From: Intrasporangium_A sp039812505
Lineage (GTDB): Bacteria; Actinomycetota; Actinomycetes; Actinomycetales; Dermatophilaceae
NCBI RefSeq assembly: GCF_039812505.1
Contig: NZ_JBDIAQ010000027.1
Coordinates: forward strand, 1 to 32,894
DNA length: 32,894 nucleotides
Direction of reading: 5' to 3'
Part shown: positions 1 to 7,310 of the stretch, one piece after another
Layout: each line of letters starts with the position of its first letter
Numbering within the stretch: the stretch's first letter is position 1
The notes under the pieces: generated by a model
Databases searched by the model: none
The model's input: only the letters and a program-made list of their open reading frames with translations
Told to the model about the DNA's origin: nothing
Translations under genes and position numbers: made by a program

Positions 1-77
1 CCAGGGCGCTGGCTCGCGAGCTGGGGCCGGAGTACGAGCGCGAGGTCATCCACCGCGACTTCCTCGTGGTGCTCTGA
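1..77 (+). CDS. proB: Probable glutamate 5-kinase, C-terminal end (partial)
   Basis: The window opens inside a reading frame whose codons begin at base 3 and stop with TGA at 75-77. The visible tail is RALARELGPEYEREV followed by IHRDFLVVL. The E-V-I-H-R-D stretch close to the C-terminus is typical of the PUA domain that ends bacterial glutamate 5-kinase, the first enzyme of proline synthesis. In many actinobacteria proB lies next to obg, which is about 7 kb away here on the opposite strand, so the neighbourhood is compatible but rearranged. Only 24 residues are visible, so another protein with a similar tail cannot be excluded. Confidence 0.5.
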   Translation, partial: RALARELGPEYEREVIHRDFLVVL

Positions 78-181
78 CCCGCCGACCGGACGACCCTTCC
101 CGGTCGGGCGGGCAGCCGCGCCCGGTACCCGGAGCGCAGTCCACGATCCGGTCCGCCCTCGCGGCGGCCGTGAGGCCCCGC

Positions 182-187
182 TAGCGT
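182..187 (+). promoter_or_regulatory. Candidate -10 element for the riboswitch-osmC transcript
   Basis: TAGCGT lies 21 bases before the first paired base of the riboswitch, a suitable place for a -10 hexamer. No convincing -35 hexamer is visible 17-18 bases upstream, so this is tentative. Confidence 0.3.
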
Positions 188-208
188 GCCGAGCACAACG
201 TCATACCG

Positions 209-320
209 CTCATCCAGAGGGGCAGAGGGACACGGCCCGACGAAGCCCCGGCAACCCGGCCCTCCGAGAGTCTCGGAGCCGACAGGTGCCCCGTCCGTCC
301 CGCGCCGCGGGAAAGATGAG
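209..320 (+). ncRNA. SAM-I (S-box) riboswitch
   Basis: Strong match to the S-box aptamer core. P1 pairs CTCATC (209-214) with GATGAG (315-320). Between them come the conserved GAGGGGCAGAGGGA, the GGCCCGACGAA segment, CCCCGGCAACC and the AGGTGCC segment. A CCCGCG/CGCGGG P4 helix precedes the AAAGATGAG closure. The aptamer binds S-adenosylmethionine and normally switches off expression of sulfur-assimilation or methionine genes when SAM is abundant. The order of the conserved blocks and the P1 closure fit SAM-I rather than SAM-IV. The next reading frame begins only 12 bases after P1, so control could act on initiation of the leader peptide rather than through a terminator. Confidence 0.92.
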
Positions 321-332
321 AAAGGCCTCCGC

Positions 333-416
333 ATGACACACCTCGAGCCACCTGCGCTCACCCGGCGGCTTCACGTCGACCTGCTGCGGATCACCGCCTG
401 CGCCTGTCGGCCCTGA
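333..416 (+). CDS. Cysteine-containing leader peptide (27 aa), putative attenuator uORF
   Basis: An ATG at 333 is preceded by the Shine-Dalgarno GAGAAAGG (318-325, spacing 7) and gives a 27-residue peptide. It contains RRLHVDLLRITACACRP and stops at 414-416. Short peptides with an R-L-H-V-D-L-L-R core and one or more Cys near the end are a recognised class upstream of sulfur and cysteine genes in Actinobacteria. There, ribosome progress over the Cys codons senses cysteine supply. Two Cys codons (TGC, TGT) lie close to the stop. The Shine-Dalgarno begins inside the 3' strand of riboswitch P1, so the two devices are physically coupled. The peptide itself is unlikely to have a function after synthesis. 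The region to the OsmC start (417-566) shows no clear terminator. Confidence 0.72.
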   Translation: MTHLEPPALTRRLHVDLLRITACACRP

Positions 417-566
417 GCTGCCGCGGCCGGACAGTCCGCCACGACTTACCAGCCCTTCGGCGACAGCGCGCCGTACGCCGCGACCCGGCCGGCTCCGTCC
501 CGAGACGGCACGGCGCGTGACCGCACCGATTCGCCATACCATCAACTGCTTTGGAGGAAACAGGCC

Positions 567-1052
567 ATGACCACCACCCACGAGACCCAGGTACCGACCA
601 CCGAACCCCAGCTGATCCGCCCGGAGGTCCGCACGACGCTCGCGACCGGCACCGCAACCGAGGTGCGCGTCGGGGCGAGCTCGCACTCCTTCACGATCGA
701 CGAGCCGGAGAGCCTGGGTGGTACGGACAAGGGGGCCAACCCGGTCGAACACCTGCTGGCCGCACTCGGCGCCTGCCAGGTCATCACCTTCCAGGTGTGG
801 GCGCAGCAGCTCGGCATCCGGCTGGACGAGGTCGACATCGCGCTCTCGGGTGAGCTCGACCTCCGGGGGTTCTTCGGGCTCGCCGAGGGGGTACGCCCCG
901 GGTTCCGCTCGATCGACGTGTCGGTCCAGCTCTCCGGACCCGAGACGCCGGAGCGCTACGACGAGCTCACGCGAGCGGTCGAGCAGCACTGCCCAGTGCT
1001 CGACTCGCTCGGCAACGCCGTCCCGGTGCGGACGACCTACGCGATCGCCTGA
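567..1052 (+). CDS. OsmC-family protein
   Basis: 161 residues. The OsmC/Ohr family includes small cytosolic thiol-dependent peroxidases and related proteins acting on organic peroxides or sulfur compounds. The two conserved redox cysteines are visible: Cys70 in LLAALGACQVIT and Cys142 in QHCPVLDSL, and the N-P-V-E-H-L-L signature stands at 58-64. The ATG at 567 follows GGAGGA (553-558) at 8 bases. It is the only gene between the SAM riboswitch plus Cys leader and a strong terminator, so it appears to belong to a sulfur-starvation regulon rather than a peroxide regulon; no OhrR-like gene is adjacent. This suggests a role in organosulfur or thiol chemistry. The substrate cannot be read from the sequence. 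Confidence 0.88.
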   Translation: MTTTHETQVPTTEPQLIRPEVRTTLATGTATEVRVGASSHSFTIDEPESLGGTDKGANPVEHLLAALGACQVITFQVWAQQLGIRLDEVDIALSGELDLRGFFGLAEGVRPGFRSIDVSVQLSGPETPERYDELTRAVEQHCPVLDSLGNAVPVRTTYAIA

Positions 1053-1179
1053 GCTCGCCAAGGGGGCGGCTGGCTGCGGGACGGTCCTCGAGAGGGCCCA
1101 GGCTTGCGGTCGGGTGGCGGTTCGTGCCCACTCGACCTGCTGCCCACCGACCGGGACCGGCCGGCCCGCTTCACGGCGT

Positions 1180-1216
1180 GAGGGGCCGGGGCCTGCGTCG
1201 CAGGCCCCGGCCCCTC
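1180..1216. terminator. Perfect 17-bp-stem hairpin, bidirectional terminator
   Basis: GAGGGGCCGGGGCCTGC, a 3-base GTC loop, then the exact complement. It sits between the converging ends of the OsmC gene and the ActP-like gene, so it can serve both. There is no T tract, as is common in high-GC actinomycetes. Confidence 0.8.
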
Positions 1217-1266
1217 GCTCGTGACCCTGCCCGCGCGAGTGGGTGGGCTCGGGTGCGTCCGCCGGC

Positions 1267-2913
1267 TCAGTGGTGGGTGGCCGCCTCGGCACCGACCCCG
1301 GTCAGCGAGCGCACCTCCATCTCCGCGTACTTGGCCGCGTTGAACTCCTTGCTGGTCACGGTGCCGATGTAGCCGAGCAGGAAGCCGAGCGGGATCGAGA
1401 CGAGACCCGGGTTGTCGAGCGGGAACCAGTGGAAGTCGATCCCCTGCAGCATCGACGGGCTCTTGTCGGTCACCGGGTCGACCGGCTTGCCCGACACGAC
1501 CGGGCTGAAGATGATCAGCGTGACGGCGCTGATCAGGCCGCCGTAGATGCTCCACAGGGCGCCGCGGGTGTTGAAGCGCCTCCAGAAGAGCGAGTAGAGG
1601 ATGGTCGGCAGGTTCGCGCTCGCCGCGATCGCGAAGGCCAGGGCGACCAGGAAGGCGATGTTCTGGCCCATCGCGAAGATGCCGCCGGCGATCGCCACCG
1701 CGCCGAGGACCAGCGCCGAGATCCGCGCCACCTTCACCTCCTCCTCCGGGGTCGCCTTGCCGTCCTTGACGATCGTGTTGTAGACGTCGTGCGACAGCGA
1801 GGCGCTGGCCGTGATCGTCAGGCCCGCGACGACCGCCAGGATCGTGGCGAACGCGACGGCGGAGACGATCCCGAGCAGGATCTCGCCGCCGAGGTGGAAG
1901 GCGAGCAGCGGGGCGGCCGCGTTGGCACCACCCGGGGCGGACTTGATCTCCGCGGCCCCGACCATCTCGGCGGCGCCGAAGCCCAGCACGAGGGTGAACA
2001 GGTAGAACAGCCCGATCAGCCAGATCGCCCAGACCACCGAGCGGCGTGCCTCCCGCGAGGTCGGCACGGTGTAGAAGCGCATGAGCACGTGCGGCAGGCC
2101 GGCCGTGCCGAGCACGAGCGCCAGCGAGAGCGAGATGAAGTCGAGCGGGTTCTTGTACTGCAGGCCGGGCGAGAGCAGGTCGCGCGCCGTCCCGTCGGCG
2201 GCCGCCGGGGCCGCGTCGTTGGCGGCACCCAGGAGCGTGGACAGGTTCAGGCCGAACTTGCCGAGCACCCACAGCGTCATGACGGCGGCACCGATCATCA
2301 GCAGGACGGCCTTGATGATCTGGACCCAGGTGGTGCCCTTCATGCCGCCGTAGATGACGTAGAAGATCATGATCACACCGACGATGGCCACCACCACGCG
2401 CTGGCCGACGGCTCCGTCGATGCCGAGCAGCAGGGCGACCAGGCCGCCCGCGCCGGCCATCTGGGCGAGCAGGTAGAAGAACGAGACGGCCAGCGTCGAG
2501 ATGGCGGCGGCGATGCGGACCGGCTTCTGGCGCAGCCGGAAGCTGAGGACGTCGGCCATCGTGTACTTGCCGACGTTGCGCAGCAGCTCGGCGACCAGCA
2601 GCAGGGCCACGAGCCAGGCCACCAGGAAGCCGACCGAGTAGAGGAAGCCGTCGTACCCGTTCAGGGCGATGGCGCCGGCGATGCCGAGGAACGAGGCGGC
2701 CGACAGGTAGTCGCCGGCGATCGCGATGCCGTTCTGCCGCCCGGTGAAGGCCCGGCCGCCGGCGTAGTAGTCGGCGGCACTGCGGTTGTTGCGGGAGGCC
2801 CGGATCACGATGACCAGGGTCACCAGGACGAACAGGACGAAGATCGTGATGTTCAGCGACGGGTTGCCGACGCTGGTCTGGGCGGGCAGCAGCCCGGGGA
2901 GCAGGGCACTCAC
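1267..2913 (-). CDS. actP: Cation/acetate symporter, ActP-like (SSS family)
   Basis: 548 residues, close to the 549 of E. coli ActP. Many hydrophobic segments span the protein, starting with NITIFVLFVLVTLVIVI near residue 21. The symporter-family stretch GDYLSAASFLGIAG is near 67-80, and GLPHVLMRFYTVP near 275 is the segment shared with other ActP/MctP-type carriers. It imports acetate and probably other short monocarboxylates with a cation. It starts with GTG (2911-2913) overlapping the TGA of the upstream DUF485 gene by four bases, so the pair is translationally coupled as in the yjcH-actP operon. The long hydrophilic loop QYKNPLDF and the region 460-500 are normal for ActP. The exact substrate range is not readable. 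Confidence 0.92.
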   Translation of the reverse strand: MSALLPGLLPAQTSVGNPSLNITIFVLFVLVTLVIVIRASRNNRSAADYYAGGRAFTGRQNGIAIAGDYLSAASFLGIAGAIALNGYDGFLYSVGFLVAWLVALLLVAELLRNVGKYTMADVLSFRLRQKPVRIAAAISTLAVSFFYLLAQMAGAGGLVALLLGIDGAVGQRVVVAIVGVIMIFYVIYGGMKGTTWVQIIKAVLLMIGAAVMTLWVLGKFGLNLSTLLGAANDAAPAAADGTARDLLSPGLQYKNPLDFISLSLALVLGTAGLPHVLMRFYTVPTSREARRSVVWAIWLIGLFYLFTLVLGFGAAEMVGAAEIKSAPGGANAAAPLLAFHLGGEILLGIVSAVAFATILAVVAGLTITASASLSHDVYNTIVKDGKATPEEEVKVARISALVLGAVAIAGGIFAMGQNIAFLVALAFAIAASANLPTILYSLFWRRFNTRGALWSIYGGLISAVTLIIFSPVVSGKPVDPVTDKSPSMLQGIDFHWFPLDNPGLVSIPLGFLLGYIGTVTSKEFNAAKYAEMEVRSLTGVGAEAATHH

Positions 2914-3245
2914 GGGCGGACCTCCGTCATCTGCTCGGCGAGGGCCTTGGCGGCCGGGTCGAGCTCACGGTCGGCCCAGCGGGCGTAGGCCATGGTGATC
3001 GCGAAGGTCGACACGAACTGCCCCAGACCGAGGATCAGGCCCCAGGTGATGTTGCCGAACACGCGGGTGCCCATGAAGTCGTGGGCGAACACGGCGAGCA
3101 GCACGTAGAGGAAGTACCAGGCGAGGAACGCGATGGTGAGGGGGAAGACGAACCTGCGGAACTTCGACCGCAGCTCGGCGAACTCGGGTGTCTCCTGCAG
3201 GGCGACGTTGGGATCGCGCTCCAGCAGCTGAGCTTCGTGGCTCAA
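2910..3245 (-). CDS. DUF485 small membrane protein (YjcH-like), partner of the symporter
   Basis: 111 residues if translation starts at TTG (3243-3245), giving MSHEAQLLERD. This start is preferred because GGAGG (3251-3255) lies 5 bases ahead. The in-frame TTG at 3257 would put that Shine-Dalgarno inside the gene. Two membrane spans are evident: FPLTIAFLAWYFLYVLLAVF and the segment around GLILGLGQFVSTFAITMAYA. DUF485 proteins are almost always encoded directly before actP-type symporters and are thought to be an accessory subunit, though a biochemical role is not established. The start overlaps nothing upstream and the 139-bp gap to the next gene probably carries the operon's own promoter. Confidence 0.88.
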   Translation of the reverse strand: MSHEAQLLERDPNVALQETPEFAELRSKFRRFVFPLTIAFLAWYFLYVLLAVFAHDFMGTRVFGNITWGLILGLGQFVSTFAITMAYARWADRELDPAAKALAEQMTEVRP

Positions 3246-3384
3246 GGGAACCTCCAAACCGTAGGACCAGTGGTGCCACGCTAGGAGTCCGGCGGGGCCC
3301 TGGCACCGGCTCAGGGGGTGCCTGTCGCCCAGCGGGTCGAAGGGCTCGGCGTGCGCGAGATCCCGCGCGACGAACGGCGGTGAT

Positions 3385-4917
3385 TCAGCGACGAGCGGTC
3401 GAGCCCTCCGGGTGGAACGTGCCGCGGTCGAGGCGCAGGTGCTCCGGTGCGTGCAGGCGGACCATCGTCTGGGCCAGGTGCTCCGGCCGGCGTCCGCGCG
3501 TCAGCACGGAGGCCAGGACCATCGTGGCGAAGGCGACCGGCACCGTGACCGCGGCAGGCTGGGTCAGGATGGCGCCGAGCCAGCCCTGCTGGCCGATCCC
3601 GAACATGGTCGTCAGGACCGCGGTCATCGACAGCGACCCGCCGACCACGAGCCCGCAGATCGTCCCGACGGAGGTGAGCCCACGCCACCAGATCCCGAGC
3701 ACGAGCATCGGGCAGAACGTCGAGGCGGCGACGGCGAAGGTGATCTCCACCGCGTGGGCGACCGGCACGTCGGCGGAGGCGAGCGTGAGCAGCAGCGCGA
3801 CGAGCACGCACACGCCCGTCGCGGTCCGGAAGGCCCGGATCCCCTGCCCGTGCTCGGTGCGTCGGCGGAACAGGTCCTGGCTGAGCACCCCGGCCACCGA
3901 GACGACCAGCCCCGAGGACGTGGACAGGAACGCCGCGAAGGCCCCCGCCGCCACCAGCGCGGTGAGCAGGTCGGCGACCGGTCCGGCGAAGACCCGGCCG
4001 GGCAGCTCGAGCACGACCGAGTCGGCCCGGCCCGCCGCGACCAGGTCGGCGGCGAAGACCTTGCCCAGCACCCCGTAGAGGACCGGCAGCACGTAGAAGC
4101 CGCCCAGCAGGACGAGCACGACGAGTGTCGTGCGGCGTGCGGTGCGCCCGTCCCGGTTGGTGTAGAAGCGCACCACCACGTGCGGCAGGCCCATGGTGCC
4201 CAGGAAGGTGGCCACGACCAGCGAGTAGGTCAGGTACAGGGCGTGCTCGCCGGTCAGCGGCTCGGCCCACTCGGCCAGGTCGACGGTACCGGTGCCGGGC
4301 CGCCCGTGGCCGGCCCAGGCGCCGAGGAAGAAGAACACGGGGGTCAGCAGGGCGACGAGCTTGAGCCAGTAGTGGAACGCCTGCACCAGGGTGATGCTCC
4401 GCATCCCGCCGGCCAGCACGTTGAGCGCGACGACGAGCGCGACGACGAGCGGTCCGACCCACCGCGGGGCCCCGGTCAGGGTGCGCAGTGTCAGGCCGGC
4501 GCCCTGGAACTGCGGCACCAGGTAGAGCATCCCGATCGCGACGACCAGCACGCTCGAGACGGTCCGCGCGGCGCGCGACTCGCAGCGCAGCTGGGCGAAG
4601 TCGGGCAGCGTGTAGGCGCCGGAGCGTCGCAGCGGTGCGGCCACGAAGACCAGCAGCAGCAGGTAGCCGGCGGTCCACCCGACCGGCAGCCACAGCATGT
4701 CGGTGCCGCGGACCAGGATCAGGCCGGCCACCCCGAGGAACGAGGCCGCGGACAGGTACTCGCCGCTGATCGCCGAGGCGTTGAGCACCGGGCCGACGCC
4801 GCGTGAGGCCACGTAGAAGTCGCTCGTCGTGCGGGACACCCGCAGCCCGTAGGCGCCGATGACCAGGGTGGCGACCGAGACCACGAGGACCGCGGCGATG
4901 CTCGCTGCGGTGCTCAC
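3385..4917 (-). CDS. Sodium:solute symporter family protein, second ActP/MctP-like carrier
   Basis: 510 residues with about 13 hydrophobic spans. It has the same signature blocks as the neighbouring ActP-like protein: SGEYLSAASFLGVAGLI near residues 51-67, then GLPHVVVRFYTNRDGR and STSSGLVVSVAGVLSQDLFRR in the second half. It is therefore a paralogous carrier, probably for a monocarboxylate such as acetate, pyruvate or lactate. Translation begins at GTG (4915-4917), overlapping the stop of the upstream small membrane gene by four bases. It is the probable output of the LytS/LytTR pair encoded just upstream. The protein ends with a cytosolic tail (RLHAPEHLRLDRGTFHPEGS) common to actinobacterial members. 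It is shorter than ActP, lacking the long extracytoplasmic loop. Confidence 0.86.
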   Translation of the reverse strand: MSTAASIAAVLVVSVATLVIGAYGLRVSRTTSDFYVASRGVGPVLNASAISGEYLSAASFLGVAGLILVRGTDMLWLPVGWTAGYLLLLVFVAAPLRRSGAYTLPDFAQLRCESRAARTVSSVLVVAIGMLYLVPQFQGAGLTLRTLTGAPRWVGPLVVALVVALNVLAGGMRSITLVQAFHYWLKLVALLTPVFFFLGAWAGHGRPGTGTVDLAEWAEPLTGEHALYLTYSLVVATFLGTMGLPHVVVRFYTNRDGRTARRTTLVVLVLLGGFYVLPVLYGVLGKVFAADLVAAGRADSVVLELPGRVFAGPVADLLTALVAAGAFAAFLSTSSGLVVSVAGVLSQDLFRRRTEHGQGIRAFRTATGVCVLVALLLTLASADVPVAHAVEITFAVAASTFCPMLVLGIWWRGLTSVGTICGLVVGGSLSMTAVLTTMFGIGQQGWLGAILTQPAAVTVPVAFATMVLASVLTRGRRPEHLAQTMVRLHAPEHLRLDRGTFHPEGSTARR

Positions 4918-5303
4918 CGGTTCTCCAGCAGGTCGCTGAAGTCACGCTCGTTGCGCTCCGCGCGTCGCACGTAGGCCCAGCCGAGCAGCAGGATCTCGGT
5001 GAAGGCGCAGACCGTGAGCAGGATCCAGGGCACCGGTACCCCGAGCAGCGTGGCCCGGCCGACCCCCGGCACGAGCCGGAAGAGCAGCGGCAGCGCGCCC
5101 AGCGTCAGGACGAGCACCGCGACGACCCCGAGCGCCAGCCGTAGCTGGCTGCGCATGAGCGAGGTGACGTAGACCTCGCCGAGCTGGGTCTGCGCGTCGA
5201 TCTCCGAGGCGATCGACAGGCGTCTGGCCCGGGCGGCCGACGTGCGCGGGCTGGTCACCCGGACCCGCTGCGGCCGCCGGTCCGGGTCGCTGCCCGGTGT
5301 CAC
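4914..5303 (-). CDS. Small two-span membrane protein, symporter-associated
   Basis: 129 residues from GTG (5301-5303), preceded by a G-rich tract (GGGGGG) at suitable distance. A basic, Arg-rich N-terminus (about residues 8-28) leads into two hydrophobic spans, LALGVVAVLVLTLGALPLLF and PWILLTVCAFTEILLLGWAYV. The tail is charged (RRAERNERDFSDLLENR). Its position one frame before a symporter, overlapping by GTGA, mirrors the DUF485-ActP pair next door, so it is probably the equivalent accessory subunit. The sequence is not close enough for me to assign DUF485. The Arg-rich N-terminus and position 28 bp after the response regulator suggest one transcript from kinase to carrier. Confidence 0.75.
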   Translation of the reverse strand: MTPGSDPDRRPQRVRVTSPRTSAARARRLSIASEIDAQTQLGEVYVTSLMRSQLRLALGVVAVLVLTLGALPLLFRLVPGVGRATLLGVPVPWILLTVCAFTEILLLGWAYVRRAERNERDFSDLLENR

Positions 5304-5331
5304 GACGCCCCCCGGCGCCCGGCCCGGCCGG

Positions 5332-6168
5332 TCACGGCCCGCCCCGGCCGCCCGGCTGGGCGCGTCGCACGAGGACGTCGCGCAGCTCGCGGGTGTGGCG
5401 CCGGCTCACGGCCAGCTCCGTGCCCCCGACGACGACCGTGTAGCGCCCGCCCTCGTTGCGCCACTCGGTGATGTGGGCCAGGGCGACCAGGAAGGAGCGG
5501 TGGATCCGGACGAACCCGGCGTCGCGCCACTGCTCGGCGAGCGTCGAGAGGGGTACCCGGAGCAGGTGGCTGCCGCTGGCCGTGTGCAGCCGGGCGTAGT
5601 CGCCCTGCGCCTCGACGTAGCGCACCTCGGCCCGCGGCACCCGTCGGCTCACCCCGCCGAGCTCGACCACGATGCCCTCGTCGGCCGCCGCGGCTGCCGG
5701 GTCGCGGCCCTCGGCCCGGTGCAGGACGCGGCGGACCGCCTCGGCCAGCCGCTCGTCGCGGACCGGTTTCAGCACGTAGTCGACGACGTTGAGCTCGAAC
5801 GCGTCGACGGCGTGCTTCTCGTGGGCGGTGACGAAGACGACCGGCGGCGGCGTGGTGAAACGGGACAGGACCCGGGCCAGGTCGAGCCCGGTCAGGCCGG
5901 GCATCTGCACGTCCATGAAGATCGCGTCGACGGCGCGCTCGTGCAGCACCCGCAGCGCCTCCTCGCCCGAGCCCGCCGACAGCACGGTGCCGACCCGCTC
6001 GTCGTGCCGCAGCAGCCAGACGAGCTCGTCGAGCGCCGGCGTCTCGTCGTCGATCGCGAGCACGCACAACCGGGTCGCGGGCCGGTCCGCGCTGCCCCCG
6101 CCCGGCCCCGCGCGGGCAGCACCCCCGGCTGCTGCGGCGGTGGGCGGCATACCCGAGGACCCGCTCAC
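5332..6168 (-). CDS. LytTR-family response regulator
   Basis: 278 residues. The receiver domain spans about 33-150, with the acidic pair Asp40/Asp41, the phospho-acceptor Asp86 in IFMDVQMPG, Thr114 in FVTAHE and Lys134 in DYVLKPV. The C-terminal LytTR DNA-binding domain (about 170-272) includes VRYVEAQGDYARLHT, LAEQWRDAGFVRIHRSFLV and ELAVSRRHTRELRDVL. Translation starts at GTG (6166-6168), overlapping the kinase stop by GTGA; an internal ATG six codons later is an alternative. It is the transcriptional partner of the upstream LytS-type kinase and probably activates the adjacent carrier genes, as YpdB and BtsR do for pyruvate carriers in E. coli. A poly-Ala/Gly linker precedes the receiver domain. 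Confidence 0.93.
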   Translation of the reverse strand: MSGSSGMPPTAAAAGGAARAGPGGGSADRPATRLCVLAIDDETPALDELVWLLRHDERVGTVLSAGSGEEALRVLHERAVDAIFMDVQMPGLTGLDLARVLSRFTTPPPVVFVTAHEKHAVDAFELNVVDYVLKPVRDERLAEAVRRVLHRAEGRDPAAAAADEGIVVELGGVSRRVPRAEVRYVEAQGDYARLHTASGSHLLRVPLSTLAEQWRDAGFVRIHRSFLVALAHITEWRNEGGRYTVVVGGTELAVSRRHTRELRDVLVRRAQPGGRGGP

Positions 6169-7289
6169 ACGTGCACCCCCGGTCGGAACTTCGGCAGGCG
6201 CACCGTGACGCAGGTACCGGCGCCCGGTGCCGTCTCGACGACCAGGCCGTACTCGTCGCCGAACGCGGTGCGCAGCCGCTCGTCGACGTTGGCCAGGCCG
6301 ACCGAGTCGAGCGCGGTGTCGCCGGTGAGGGCCCGGCGCACCCGCTCGGGGTCCTCGCCGATGCCGTTGTCCTCGATGGTCACGACGCACTCCCGGTCGG
6401 CGTCCTGGGCCAGGATGGTGATCTCGCCCTGGCCGGGCCGGCCCTCGATGCCGTGGCGGACGGCGTTCTCCACGAGCGGTTGCAGGCACAGGAACGGGAC
6501 GACCACGGGCAGCACCTCGGGTGCGACGCGCACCGTCACGACGAGGCGGTCGCCGAAGCGCGCCTTCTCGATGACCAGGTAGGCCTCGATCGAGCGCAGC
6601 TCCTCGGCGAGCGTGGTGAACTCCCCGTGCCGCCGGAACGAGTAGCGGGTGAACTCGGCCAGGTCGAGCAGCAGCTCCCGGGCCCGGCCCGGGTCGGTAC
6701 GGGTGAACGAGGCGATCGCGGTGAGCGAGTTGTAGATGAAGTGTGGGCTGATCTGGGCCCGCAGGGCGCGCACCTCGGCCTCGATGAGCCGGGTGCGCGA
6801 CGCGTCCAGCTCGGCCAGCTCGAGCTGGCCGGAGACCCAGCGCGCGACCTCGTCGCTCGCCTGGACGAGCACGGCGGAGGCCTGCAGCGCGAAGACCTGA
6901 AGGGTCCCGACGACCTTCTCCTCGACCACGAGCGGGGCGACGATCCCCTCCCGCAGCGGGCAGCCCGGGTCGTCGCAGTCGATCTCCGCGCGTGACGCCA
7001 CGACGGTGCGCCCGTTGCGCAGGGTCGTCTCGGCCAGCCGCAGGGAACGGGTGCCGTGCCCGGACCGAGCCCCGTCCCACGCGAGCAGCCGGCTCGTGTC
7101 GGTCATCGCGACGGCCGGGGCGCCGAGGAGGGCCCGGAGGAACTTCAGCGACCGCTGCGCCGCGGCCTCGGTGAGTCCGCCGCGCAGCGGCGGGGCGGCG
7201 AGGGAGGCGGTATGCAGCGTGCGGAAGGTGGCGCGGTCGGCCTGGCTACCCAACGGGTCCCGGCGCAGCAGCCCGCTCCACGGCGTCAT
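6165..7289 (-). CDS. LytS-type sensor histidine kinase with GAF-like sensor domain
   Basis: 374 residues with no membrane span, so it should be a cytosolic or peripheral sensor. Residues about 45-150 resemble a GAF domain and carry Cys105 and Cys110 in DCDDPGC. A helix leads to the His_kinase (LytS) motif QISPHFIYNSL with the phospho-acceptor His183. The ATPase part shows the N-box PLVENAVRHG (271-280), DNGIG (307-311) and GLANVDERL (331-339). Kinases of this class pair with LytTR regulators, as here. The ATG at 7289 lies 21 bp after the obg stop with no clear Shine-Dalgarno. TATCGT six bases before the ATG could be the -10 of a leaderless transcript. The ligand is unknown, but the linked carriers suggest a monocarboxylate. 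Confidence 0.9.
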   Translation of the reverse strand: MTPWSGLLRRDPLGSQADRATFRTLHTASLAAPPLRGGLTEAAAQRSLKFLRALLGAPAVAMTDTSRLLAWDGARSGHGTRSLRLAETTLRNGRTVVASRAEIDCDDPGCPLREGIVAPLVVEEKVVGTLQVFALQASAVLVQASDEVARWVSGQLELAELDASRTRLIEAEVRALRAQISPHFIYNSLTAIASFTRTDPGRARELLLDLAEFTRYSFRRHGEFTTLAEELRSIEAYLVIEKARFGDRLVVTVRVAPEVLPVVVPFLCLQPLVENAVRHGIEGRPGQGEITILAQDADRECVVTIEDNGIGEDPERVRRALTGDTALDSVGLANVDERLRTAFGDEYGLVVETAPGAGTCVTVRLPKFRPGVHV

Positions 7290-7310
7290 GGCGACACGAT
7301 AGGCGACGGC

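Noticed and set aside
1243..2988. 581-codon plus-strand frame opposite the ActP-like gene
   Set aside because: Composition is Arg/Asp/Gln/Gly-rich, as expected of the antisense frame of a membrane protein. No domain is seen.
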